Shown here one piece after another: positions 1-5,629 of a stretch of 7,401 nucleotides of DNA. Under the pieces are notes generated by a model. That model was given only the letters and a program-made list of their open reading frames with translations, searched no databases and had not been told where the DNA came from. Numbering within the stretch: the stretch's first letter is position 1; every line of letters starts with the position of its first letter. A program made the translations under genes and the position numbers. The stretch covers positions 1-7,401 of the forward strand of contig DAOVJK010000140.1 in NCBI GenBank assembly GCA_030673265.1, given 5' to 3'. Source of the stretch: Pseudomonadota bacterium. Its GTDB lineage: Bacteria; Desulfobacterota; Desulfobulbia; Desulfobulbales; JAGXFP01.

Positions 1-452
1 AGCTTGTCAATATCGATGCCTTTCAGGGCATTTTCGTGAAAATATACTTCCTGGCCGCCATCCACTACTATAAAGCCGAATGATTCGACGGGGGAAACGG
101 TCTTAATGGTTCCACCTGACTGGGTCGATCCTTCCGGCTCAGGGCTCTTCATGCTCTGTTTCTTCTTGCGCTGCATCTCTTTCAGTTGCATGCCCAGGTT
201 GTCAAATGCTTTGACCAGCAACGGTTTAACAGATTCTCCCTTTCTCTTGACCACAACGGTTCCATCCGGAATGGTGGCAATCAGTCTTACCTCATAGCCG
301 CCTTCCCGGTGATTCGAAGTGCCCTCGATAGCGACTCTCAGGTTATGAACCAGCCCGGCATGATGGCGGACTAAACGGTCCCTTTCAACATCAATCTTGG
401 TCTGCCATGATTTACGGATTTCAACATGACGTCCTTCAACCTGAAGCTCCAT
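1..452 (-). CDS. HPF/RaiA ribosome-hibernation domain fused to a cold-shock domain (3' end outside window)
   Basis: Reading the minus strand from the ATG at 452-450 gives 150 codons open to the window edge. Residues 1-~100 (MELQVEGRHVEIRKSW...) look like the sigma-54-modulation/HPF/RaiA fold: an amphipathic helix, then strands including 'GGYEVRLIATIP' and 'TVVVKRKGESV', then a helix ending in the basic stretch 'QRKKKQ'. A Ser/Pro/Gly-rich linker (about 102-115) leads into a cold-shock domain starting near 116, with RNP1-like 'SFGFIV' (124-129) and RNP2-like 'VYFHENAL' (136-143). The start is supported by a GGAGG seven bases upstream. HPF-family proteins bind the 30S decoding region and inactivate ribosomes in stationary phase. 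Long HPFs usually carry a dimerisation domain at the C-terminus; here a nucleic-acid-binding domain takes that place. The gene is divergent from everything downstream. Function of the fusion is inferred from its domains; the C-terminus is unseen. Confidence 0.87.
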   Translation of the reverse strand, partial: MELQVEGRHVEIRKSWQTKIDVERDRLVRHHAGLVHNLRVAIEGTSNHREGGYEVRLIATIPDGTVVVKRKGESVKPLLVKAFDNLGMQLKEMQRKKKQSMKSPEPEGSTQSGGTIKTVSPVESFGFIVVDGGQEVYFHENALKGIDIDK

Positions 453-519
453 ATAGATACCTCCGTTAGGGTTTATGAACAACAACCACGTTGAGTAGTT
501 GCCAGTTCACAAGGCTTTT

Positions 520-548
520 GTAATATAATAACATAAAAAATGGGACAA
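520..548 (-). promoter_or_regulatory. candidate sigma-70-type promoter for the HPF/cold-shock gene
   Basis: On the minus strand TTGTCC (548-543) and TATTAC (525-520) are separated by exactly 17 bases, in a very AT-rich stretch about 70 bases upstream of the HPF start. Each hexamer matches its consensus at four of six positions. Several overlapping TATTAT/TATATT alternatives exist, so the exact -10 is uncertain. Prediction by eye only. Confidence 0.3.
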
Positions 549-569
549 AAAACACAATACAATCGAGAT

Positions 570-631
570 ATTTTAAGCAGGTGGGGCGTGGTGGCTTTTT
601 AGGCGGGAAATCAGGTAGATAATTTTAAGCA
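570..631. repeat. short direct repeat ATTTTAAGCA, two copies
   Basis: ATTTTAAGCA occurs at 570-579 and again at 622-631. Both copies are preceded by AGATA-like sequence, so the similarity extends to about 14 bases with one indel. The 52-base spacing is close to five helical turns, which would suit two same-face protein sites, but a chance match in AT-rich DNA is equally possible. Confidence 0.25.
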
Positions 632-726
632 ATTTGCTAGACTCTTCAGCCGTTTTCTTTCCAGGGAGGCGATGGACGATGTTTTGGTATTTTGCTGACA
701 TAATTGGCTAACTGGGCTATTGTTAT

Positions 727-741
727 TGATAATGATTATCG
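727..741. promoter_or_regulatory. Fur box (7-1-7 inverted repeat)
   Basis: TGATAAT-G-ATTATCG matches the classical Fur 7-1-7 consensus TGATAAT-N-ATTATCA at 13 of 14 half-site positions; the core GATAAT-G-ATTATC is a perfect palindrome. It lies 46 bases before the microprotein start. It sits between a weak -35-like TTGTTA (720-725) and a -10-like TTGTAT (745-750), spaced 19, so a bound repressor would block that promoter. Fur in most bacteria is an Fe(II)-dependent repressor. The site match is seen directly; which gene it controls is inferred from position. The HPF gene on the other strand starts about 275 bases away and is a less likely target. Confidence 0.6.
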
Positions 742-786
742 AATTTGTATGGCTGACTAAATTTGTAATGACGATATGGTGATAGC

Positions 787-912
787 ATGAGTGATAAAAA
801 ACATAAAAAAGATAAAAAAAAGATTAAAGACCAGTGTTGTGACAAATATGTCAAAAAGGGTAAGCATTGTAGTAAATGTCCTCTTCGGGCAGGGTGTAAG
901 TTACCTGAATGA
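787..912 (+). CDS. Lys/Cys-rich microprotein (41 aa), function unknown
   Basis: ATG at 787, stop TGA at 910-912. The product has a very basic N-terminal tail (residues 1-16, mostly Lys/Asp/His) and a compact cysteine region: Cys17-Cys18, then Tyr21, Gly25, Cys28-x2-Cys31-Pro32, and Cys37. The pattern CC-x2-KY-x-KKGK-x-C-x2-CP resembles small uncharacterised proteobacterial proteins I recall only loosely; no function is known to me. Five cysteines and His27 in 25 residues suggest a zinc or iron-sulfur site, or disulfides. There is no signal peptide or membrane segment. The upstream GGTGAT is a weak ribosome binding site, and lysine-rich codons in AT-rich DNA can arise by chance, but the ordered Cys spacing and the Fur box upstream argue for a real gene. 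Confidence 0.6.
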   Translation: MSDKKHKKDKKKIKDQCCDKYVKKGKHCSKCPLRAGCKLPE

Positions 913-1029
913 CGAGATCGTGGTTGTTGGAGTTTGCCCTGAGGGGTAATACTAATATATACTTTTGATGTTGGTGTAGTTAGGCTTGGTTCAGAATCAA
1001 ATTATAGTAAGGAATTAAGACGGTGAACT

Positions 1030-1860
1030 ATGAAGTGGAAAGCATTATTCAAGGGGGTCAATAGTCTGAGCACGGAGGAGGCGAAGGCCTTTATTGCGGC
1101 TAGATTGGCAGTCGATTATCAGTTGCTGGATGTCAGACAACCCCAAGAGTATGAAAATGAACATTTGCCCGGCGCTCTGCTGATTCCTATTAAACAGTTG
1201 CCGGAGGAGCTTGCTGGCCTCGATCGTAAAAAACCGCTATTGGTTTATTGTGCCGTGGGGGGGCGGAGCAGGGCCGCCGCGCAGTTCTTGGCCGGTCAGG
1301 GGTTTGAAGAGGTGTATAACATTAGTGGCGGGATCAAGAAGTGGCAGGGAGGTAAGGCCACAGGCCCGGAGCTGACTGGTCTTGATCTGATTGACGCCGA
1401 GGCAGACTTTAAAAATGGTCTGACGCTCTCTTATGCTCTTGAGGACGGGTTACAGCAATTTTATGCCCGGCTGGCAGAAAAGATTGAAAACAGTGAGCAG
1501 AAAATCCTTCTAAGCAGATTGGCCGGCTTCGAGGATAAGCATAAGGCTTGGCTGGCCAAGGAATTCAGTCTTTTAACTGAAGATGATTCCTTGCCATCGA
1601 CGCCCCAGGGCGATAAGGCAGTCATGGAAGGTGGCCGGTCGGTGCAGCAATTTTTGGCCAGGGTCCGGCCGGAGTTTTTGACCTTGGAAGATATCTTCGA
1701 TATGGCCATGATGTTTGAAACCCAGGCCATGGATCTGTACAGCCGCCTTGCTCGGCAGGCTCAAGATGATTCGAGCAGAGAATTGTTTTTGCGGCTGGTG
1801 GATGAGGAAAAGATGCACCTCGGCTATCTTGAAGAAGAGTATGGGCGGATGATGGGCTAG
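1030..1860 (+). CDS. rhodanese-like sulfurtransferase fused to a ferritin-like (rubrerythrin-type) diiron domain
   Basis: The protein has 276 residues. Residues ~12-107 form a rhodanese domain: 'LLDVRQPQEYENEHLPGA' (32-49), active-site Cys74 in the loop CAVGGRS (74-80), and the closing 'GFEEVYNISGGIKKW' (91-105). Residues ~128-275 form a four-helix ferritin-like domain with a full set of likely diiron ligands: Glu138 (EDGLQQFY), Glu168 and His171 (EDKH), Glu230 (FETQAMDLY), Glu260 and His263 (EKMH). Rhodaneses carry persulfide sulfur on the active-site Cys; rubrerythrin-type domains bind two irons and often reduce peroxide. The C-terminal rubredoxin of true rubrerythrins is absent. No signal peptide, so cytoplasmic. 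The ATG is preceded by CGGTGA at close spacing. It stands alone, 117 bases after the microprotein and 399 before gnd. Domain calls are firm; a joint role in sulfur/iron or oxidative-stress chemistry is inference. Confidence 0.9.
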   Translation: MKWKALFKGVNSLSTEEAKAFIAARLAVDYQLLDVRQPQEYENEHLPGALLIPIKQLPEELAGLDRKKPLLVYCAVGGRSRAAAQFLAGQGFEEVYNISGGIKKWQGGKATGPELTGLDLIDAEADFKNGLTLSYALEDGLQQFYARLAEKIENSEQKILLSRLAGFEDKHKAWLAKEFSLLTEDDSLPSTPQGDKAVMEGGRSVQQFLARVRPEFLTLEDIFDMAMMFETQAMDLYSRLARQAQDDSSRELFLRLVDEEKMHLGYLEEEYGRMMG

Positions 1861-1899
1861 CCTGAATATTTCATAAGCCGATACAGCCATATAGCACCC

Positions 1900-1969
1900 A
1901 TCAGGGGGATTATACAGACCTTGTAGAGTAGGTGTTTCGTATACTAGAAGGATCGAGTCTCCCCCTGGT
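1900..1969. other. long stem-loop, possible structured RNA
   Basis: ATCAGGGGGA (1900-1909) pairs with TCCCCCTGGT (1960-1969): ten consecutive pairs with one G-T. Inside, TATAC (1911-1915) pairs with GTATA (1939-1943), and ACCT (1918-1921) with AGGT (1930-1933). The arms are nested, with a 16-base one-sided bulge. No T-run follows, so this is not a standard intrinsic terminator. It matches no RNA family I recognise. Confidence 0.35.
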
Positions 1970-2018
1970 CTCTTATCTGCTCAAACGCCTTACAGATTGT
2001 TTATCGGGTTTCGCTACC

Positions 2019-2054
2019 GGGTGTCCTCGACCAGTGAAATACCCAGAGGCTGGT
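2019..2054. other. interleaved complementary segments (possible pseudoknot)
   Basis: GGGT (2019-2022) can pair with ACCC (2041-2044), and CCTC (2025-2028) with GAGG (2046-2049), in the crossing order of an H-type pseudoknot. ACCAG (2030-2034) and CTGGT (2050-2054) offer a competing simple hairpin. The helices are only 4-5 bp, so chance is a real possibility. Confidence 0.2.
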
Positions 2055-2133
2055 TTGGCTACGTAGTGGTTCGATTTTTCGTTTTGATTTATTTAACTGG
2101 GTCAGACTGGATTATGACGGTTGAATGCTGTTT

Positions 2134-2177
2134 TAAGAGTTGGCGACATACTAAAGAACTCTTATTGTTTCAATAAG
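2134..2177 (+). promoter_or_regulatory. two overlapping, mutually exclusive hairpins in the gnd leader
   Basis: TAAGAGTT (2134-2141) pairs perfectly with AACTCTTA (2157-2164) around a 15-base loop. CTTATTG (2161-2167) pairs perfectly with CAATAAG (2171-2177) around TTT. The two helices share CTTA at 2161-2164, so in RNA only one can form. As DNA the same palindromes could be a repressor site, since a weak promoter overlaps them. They end 82 bases before gnd. The pairing is seen directly; a regulatory role is inferred. Confidence 0.4.
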
Positions 2178-2259
2178 TTAGTGCGGTCAGGAAAGTTTGA
2201 TTAGTGAATAAACATTGAATGGCCTTGCTTCTTAAATCGTTGCCTGAGGAGAATATGAT

Positions 2260-3165
2260 ATGAAGATCGGGATGGTAGGTCTTGGCAGGATGGGCATGAA
2301 TATGGCCAAGCGGTTGTTGCAGGGCGGCCATCAGGTGGTGGCCTACAACCGTTCTGCGGCGAAGACTGAGGCTCTGGCCAAGGATGGGGCTGAAGCAAGT
2401 TTCTCTCTGGCGGAACTGGTCGGGAAACTTGATGGGCGCAAGGTTGTTTGGTTGATGTTGCCGGCCGGGCAGACGGTTGAGGAGCATATCGACCAGCTTA
2501 TTGAGTTGTTGGCCCCTGGCGACATTATTATTGAGGGCGGCAATTCATATTTTAAAGATGATATCAGGCGGGCAGAAAAGGTGGCCGCCCATGATTTGCA
2601 TTATGTGGATGCCGGGGTCAGTGGCGGCATCTGGGGCCTTAAGGTCGGTTACTGTACGATGGTTGGCGGTCGGCGCGAGGATTTCGACTACCTGGAGCCG
2701 ATCTTCAAGACTCTGGCTCCGGCTGAAGGCTATATGTATTGCGGCCCGACCGGCGCCGGTCACTTTGTCAAGATGGTCCATAACGGGATTGAGTACGGGA
2801 TGATGCAGGCCTATGGCGAGGGCTTCGCCCTGATTGAGGCATCGGAATACAAACAGGTTGATTTCGGTGATCTGTCGCGGTTATGGAACCAGGGCAGTGT
2901 TATTCGCTCCTGGCTTCTGGAACTTCTCGAAAGGGCCTTTGACGATGATCCGAAACTTGCTGAACTGCAAGGTTATGTTGATGATTCCGGCGAGGGCCGT
3001 TGGACTGTTTTGCAGGCCGTGGAAAGCGGGGTCTCGGCCCCGGTAATAACCAGTGCCCTGTTCCGCCGTTTCGAATCCCGGCAGTCGGACGCCTTTGAGA
3101 ACCGGGTGCTGGCTGCGCTGCGCCAGCAGTTTGGCGGCCATGCGGTTCAGAAAAAGAATAAATAG
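2260..3165 (+). CDS. gnd: 6-phosphogluconate dehydrogenase, decarboxylating, short form
   Basis: Catalyses oxidative decarboxylation of 6-phosphogluconate to ribulose 5-phosphate in the cytoplasm. The 301 residues open with a Rossmann motif (GLGRMG, 7-12), followed by EGGNSYFKDD (92-101), the substrate loop DAGVSGG (117-123), and the catalytic helix GAGHFVKMVHNGIEYGMMQ with Lys171, His174-Asn175 and Glu178. The C-terminal part has SGEGRWTV (243-250) and SAPVITSALFRRFESR (259-274). Classical enzymes are about 470 residues; this is the ~300-residue short type lacking the duplicated helical part, and it is not truncated. Characterised short enzymes often prefer NAD, yet the second strand ends in Asn30-Arg31-Ser32, resembling the Asn-Arg-Thr that holds the NADP 2'-phosphate in long enzymes, so cofactor use is open. 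AGGAG eight bases upstream fixes the start. First gene of gnd-zwf-pgl. Confidence 0.95.
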   Translation: MKIGMVGLGRMGMNMAKRLLQGGHQVVAYNRSAAKTEALAKDGAEASFSLAELVGKLDGRKVVWLMLPAGQTVEEHIDQLIELLAPGDIIIEGGNSYFKDDIRRAEKVAAHDLHYVDAGVSGGIWGLKVGYCTMVGGRREDFDYLEPIFKTLAPAEGYMYCGPTGAGHFVKMVHNGIEYGMMQAYGEGFALIEASEYKQVDFGDLSRLWNQGSVIRSWLLELLERAFDDDPKLAELQGYVDDSGEGRWTVLQAVESGVSAPVITSALFRRFESRQSDAFENRVLAALRQQFGGHAVQKKNK

Positions 3166-3176
3166 TAGAAGGTATC

Positions 3177-3218
3177 TTAAGTTACTTAACTTCCCTGCCT
3201 GGGCGAAAAGTTAAGTAA
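3177..3218 (+). promoter_or_regulatory. 11-bp hairpin abutting the zwf ribosome binding site
   Basis: TTACTTAACTT (3182-3192) and AAGTTAAGTAA (3208-3218) are perfect inverted repeats around a 15-base loop, which can itself pair CCC (3193-3195) with GGG (3201-3203). The right arm ends immediately before GGAGG (3219-3223) of zwf. The left arm also belongs to an alternative palindrome, TTAAGT-T-ACTTAA (3177-3189), so two conformations compete. No T-run follows, so this is not a normal terminator. It could set zwf translation, stabilise mRNA between gnd and zwf, or be a protein operator. Confidence 0.55.
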
Positions 3219-3228
3219 GGAGGTTGTT

Positions 3229-4770
3229 TTGGGGGCCAACAAAATTTCAGAAGATGTTCGCGCAAGTGATGCGCCTGCCTGCAGCCTGATCCCAGATAAT
3301 CTGGATCCATGTCTGATCGTCATTTTCGGCGCCACCGGCGATTTGACCGCCCGCAAACTTATTCCCGCCCTTTTTGATCTCTTTGTCGATGGCAATCTGC
3401 CCCGGCCCTGCTCTATAATCGGTTGCGGTCGCACTTCTTTAACCAGTGACGAGTTCCGGCAAAGACTGAAGAGTAAATGTTCGTCCGAACTTACGGCCCA
3501 GTCCCGCTGGGATGAATTTGCGTCTCTGCTTCATTACCGGACCATTCAATACGATGCGGCGGCGACCTATGAAGCCCTGGCGATTTTTTTGCGGGAGCTT
3601 GATCAGCAGGTTGGAACTTCCGGTAATATCATCTTTGATCTGGCCGTGCCCCCCGAGCTCTATCCGGTGATTGCCGGGAGACTGAGCGAGGCCGGTCTGG
3701 CGGCGGAAAATGAGCAGGGCAAGGGGTGGGCCAGGATCATTATCGAGAAACCGTTCGGCCATGATCTTGCCAGTGCGAAAGTGCTTGATGAAACTCTGCA
3801 TCAGGGCTTCAAGGAGCACCAGATATTTCGTATAGACCATTATCTGGCCAAGGAAACGGTGCAGAATACGATGATGTTCCGGTTTGCCAACAGCATTTTC
3901 GAACCGCGCTGGAATCGGAATTATATCGACTATGTGGGCATCGTTGCAGCTGAGGATCTGGGGGTAGGCACCAGGGCTGGTTATTATGAACAGGCCGGGG
4001 CGGTTCGTGACATGTTTCAAAACCATCTGTTGCAGTTGCTGGCCATGATCGCCATGGAGCCTCCTGCCAGCTTTTCAGCCAGACAGATCAGGGATGAGAA
4101 AATCAAATTGTTGAAATGCCTCCGGCCGTTCAGCGCCCCTGGCCAGGAAGACGCTCTGGTTCTGGGGCAGTACGGGCCGGGTAAAATTAATGGCCAGGAT
4201 GTTGCCGGTTATCGGCAGGAAGCAGGGGTGGCGCCGGATTCTTTGACCCCGACCTTTGCTATGATGCGGGTTTCTCTGGATAACTGGCGCTGGCAGGGCG
4301 TGCCTTTCTATCTGGTCTCGGGCAAAAGACTGGCCCGCAAAGACACCAGGATGGTCATCCAGTTTAAAGAGGTGCCGCACTCAATGTTCAGAGGGGTTCT
4401 TGGGGATCAGATCGGGGCTAATCGGTTGACATTCGGGGTTTTCCCCGAAGAGGGAATTCGTCTATCCTTTCAGGCCAAGGTGCCGGGGCCGAGGATTTGT
4501 CTGCGCACCACCGATCTTGGCTTTAAATTTTATGAAGATTTTTCCGGGCCGGTATTGGCCGCCTATGAGAAAGTTTTGCTGGATTGTATGCAGGGCGAGC
4601 AGATGTTCTTCTGGCGGCAGGATGGTGTCGAGCTGGCCTGGGAGTTTCTTGACCCGATCCTTGAGGTTTGTGAGCAGTGTTCTGACCGGGGGCGGCAGCT
4701 GAAGTTCTATGAGGCCGGTAGTTGGGGGCCGAAAGAGGTTCGGGGGCTGCTAAGCAGTTTGATGGATTGA
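3229..4770 (+). CDS. zwf: glucose-6-phosphate 1-dehydrogenase
   Basis: Oxidises glucose 6-phosphate to 6-phosphoglucono-1,5-lactone, normally reducing NADP; entry step of the oxidative pentose phosphate pathway, cytoplasmic. The 513 residues carry the N-terminal nucleotide motif GATGDLTARKL (34-44), EKPFGHDL (173-180), the substrate signature RIDHYLAKE (201-209, usually RIDHYLGKE) with His204, and EDLGVGTRAGYYEQAGAVRDMFQNHLLQ (242-269) with the second active-site His266. YLVSGKRLARK (361-371) matches the usual 'YLRTGKRL' segment. Length is normal for the family. The start is TTG at 3229: GGAGG (3219-3223) sits five bases before it, and no in-frame ATG lies between this and the dinucleotide motif. 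The first ~25 residues are a non-conserved extension. A strong hairpin sits directly upstream. pgl follows 49 bases later. Confidence 0.96.
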   Translation: MGANKISEDVRASDAPACSLIPDNLDPCLIVIFGATGDLTARKLIPALFDLFVDGNLPRPCSIIGCGRTSLTSDEFRQRLKSKCSSELTAQSRWDEFASLLHYRTIQYDAAATYEALAIFLRELDQQVGTSGNIIFDLAVPPELYPVIAGRLSEAGLAAENEQGKGWARIIIEKPFGHDLASAKVLDETLHQGFKEHQIFRIDHYLAKETVQNTMMFRFANSIFEPRWNRNYIDYVGIVAAEDLGVGTRAGYYEQAGAVRDMFQNHLLQLLAMIAMEPPASFSARQIRDEKIKLLKCLRPFSAPGQEDALVLGQYGPGKINGQDVAGYRQEAGVAPDSLTPTFAMMRVSLDNWRWQGVPFYLVSGKRLARKDTRMVIQFKEVPHSMFRGVLGDQIGANRLTFGVFPEEGIRLSFQAKVPGPRICLRTTDLGFKFYEDFSGPVLAAYEKVLLDCMQGEQMFFWRQDGVELAWEFLDPILEVCEQCSDRGRQLKFYEAGSWGPKEVRGLLSSLMD

Positions 4771-4793
4771 TGAATTGTGATCTGTATTTCGTA

Positions 4794-4806
4794 CTCTTCC
4801 GAAGAG
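4794..4806 (+). promoter_or_regulatory. small palindrome over the pgl ribosome-binding region
   Basis: CTCTTC-C-GAAGAG (4794-4806) is a perfect 6-1-6 palindrome; as RNA it could form five pairs around CCG. Its right arm contains GAAGAG, the only purine-rich stretch near a suitable distance (13 bases) from the pgl ATG at 4820. It might reduce pgl initiation. Short and possibly accidental. Confidence 0.25.
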
Positions 4807-4819
4807 ATGGTTCCTTTAG

Positions 4820-5563
4820 ATGAATCAAGAACTGTATGAAGCGGTGGATATCGAGGGGCTTTGTCAGCGGGCGGCGGAACTGATCCTTGCTGCCGGCCGG
4901 CAGGCTATCCAACAACGTGGCCGTTTTACATTGGTCCTGACCGGTGGCCGGACGGTGCAGAACCTCTATAAATATCTGGTGGGGCGCGGTTCCGGGCCGG
5001 ATATCAAGGAAGTTTTAGGCAGTACCGATTTTTTTCTGGGCGATGAACGGTGGGTGGCTGAAGATCATCCCGACAGTAATGGCGCCATGGCCCGGCGCTT
5101 ACTGCTTGAACCGTTGGGGATTGCTGATAGTCGAATTTTCCTGATTCCGACCGGCCTTGCTTCGCCGGCGGCGGGTGCGGCTGATTATGAAAAGACCTTG
5201 CGCAGTTTCTTCGCCAAGGAGTTGGCCGGGGGTGACAAATTGCCGGAGTTCGATCTGATCCTGCTCGGCATGGGTAATGATGGGCATGTGGCCTCCATTT
5301 TCCCTGGCACTGGAGCCTTGCAGGAAAAGGAGCGCTGGGTGACGACTTCATTTCCGCCTTATCTTGCTCCAGCGGTTGACCGGATAACCATGACCATGCC
5401 GGTTCTTAACCGGGCCAGGGAGATTCTACTCATGGTAACCGGCAGGGAAAAACAGGCAATTACCCGTAAGATCATGGCGGAGCCGCTGGCAGCCGCTGAG
5501 CTTTATCCGGCAGGCTTGCTAAAGTCTTCCGGGAGGATTAGCTGGTTGCTAGCTGATAATTGA
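4820..5563 (+). CDS. pgl: 6-phosphogluconolactonase (DevB/Pgl type)
   Basis: Hydrolyses 6-phosphogluconolactone to 6-phosphogluconate, linking Zwf to Gnd. The 247 residues are family length and hold the expected motifs in order: LTGGRTVQNLYKYL (40-53), the phosphate-binding 'LSGGSTP' region with Arg44 and Val46 in place of Ser and Pro; FFLGDERWVAEDHPDSNGAMARRLLL (71-96); LLGMGNDGHVASIFPGT (148-164); and RITMTMPVLNRAREILLMVTGREKQ (188-212). No signal peptide. It belongs to the glucosamine-6-phosphate isomerase-like superfamily, not to the beta-propeller lactonases. The ribosome binding site is weak (purine-rich GAAGAGATGG at 4801-4810), and the 49-base gap after zwf suggests expression from the gnd-zwf message. 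Confidence 0.95.
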   Translation: MNQELYEAVDIEGLCQRAAELILAAGRQAIQQRGRFTLVLTGGRTVQNLYKYLVGRGSGPDIKEVLGSTDFFLGDERWVAEDHPDSNGAMARRLLLEPLGIADSRIFLIPTGLASPAAGAADYEKTLRSFFAKELAGGDKLPEFDLILLGMGNDGHVASIFPGTGALQEKERWVTTSFPPYLAPAVDRITMTMPVLNRAREILLMVTGREKQAITRKIMAEPLAAAELYPAGLLKSSGRISWLLADN

Positions 5564-5629
5564 ATTGGCTGATATTTAGACAATTTAAAGAAGTCGGAAG
5601 CGAATAAAAAAGGATAAAAGGAGGGTTTC

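Larger units (their letters stand above)
453..786. other. divergent intergenic region between HPF/cold-shock gene and microprotein
   Basis: These 334 bases hold no convincing gene. They carry the HPF gene's ribosome binding site and leader (453-~519), a candidate minus-strand promoter (520-548), a short direct repeat (570-579 and 622-631) and a Fur-box-like palindrome (727-741). A nine-codon frame at 672-698 (MDDVLVFC) follows a GGGAGG that is too close to its ATG to be convincing. Base composition is more AT-rich than the flanking genes, as expected of regulatory DNA. Confidence 0.6.
1861..2259. other. 399-base intergenic region rich in inverted repeats, leader of gnd
   Basis: No plausible gene on either strand. 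From left to right it holds: a 9-bp pairing between the end of the preceding gene (GATGGGCTA, 1851-1859) and 1892-1902 with a two-base bulge; the long stem-loop at 1900-1969; interleaved complementarities at 2019-2054; overlapping hairpins at 2134-2177; and the gnd ribosome binding site AGGAG (2247-2251, eight bases before the ATG). A weak promoter candidate, TTGGCG (2140-2145) with TATTGT (2163-2168) at 17-base spacing, overlaps the last hairpins. No oligo-T-tailed terminator is visible. Confidence 0.5.

Noticed and set aside
106..374. Plus-strand frames of about 62 codons at the window start
   Set aside because: They lie antisense to the HPF/cold-shock gene, whose minus-strand translation shows clear domain motifs and a good ribosome binding site.
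672..698. Nine-codon frame MDDVLVFC as a leader peptide
   Set aside because: GGGAGG is only about two bases from the ATG, no regulatory codon run is seen, and no attenuator hairpin follows.
979..985. GTTAGGC, resembling an integron attC core site
   Set aside because: No matching RYYYAAC partner with L-box inverted repeats at 60-130 bases, and no integrase or cassette organisation nearby.
1902..1967. CAGGGGGA/TCCCCCTG stem as a rho-independent terminator
   Set aside because: The loop is about 50 bases and no T-run follows the right arm.
3439..4026. 195-codon open frame antisense to zwf
   Set aside because: zwf on the plus strand has continuous catalytic motifs; the antisense product has no recognisable domain, no ribosome binding site, and fits a codon-bias shadow.
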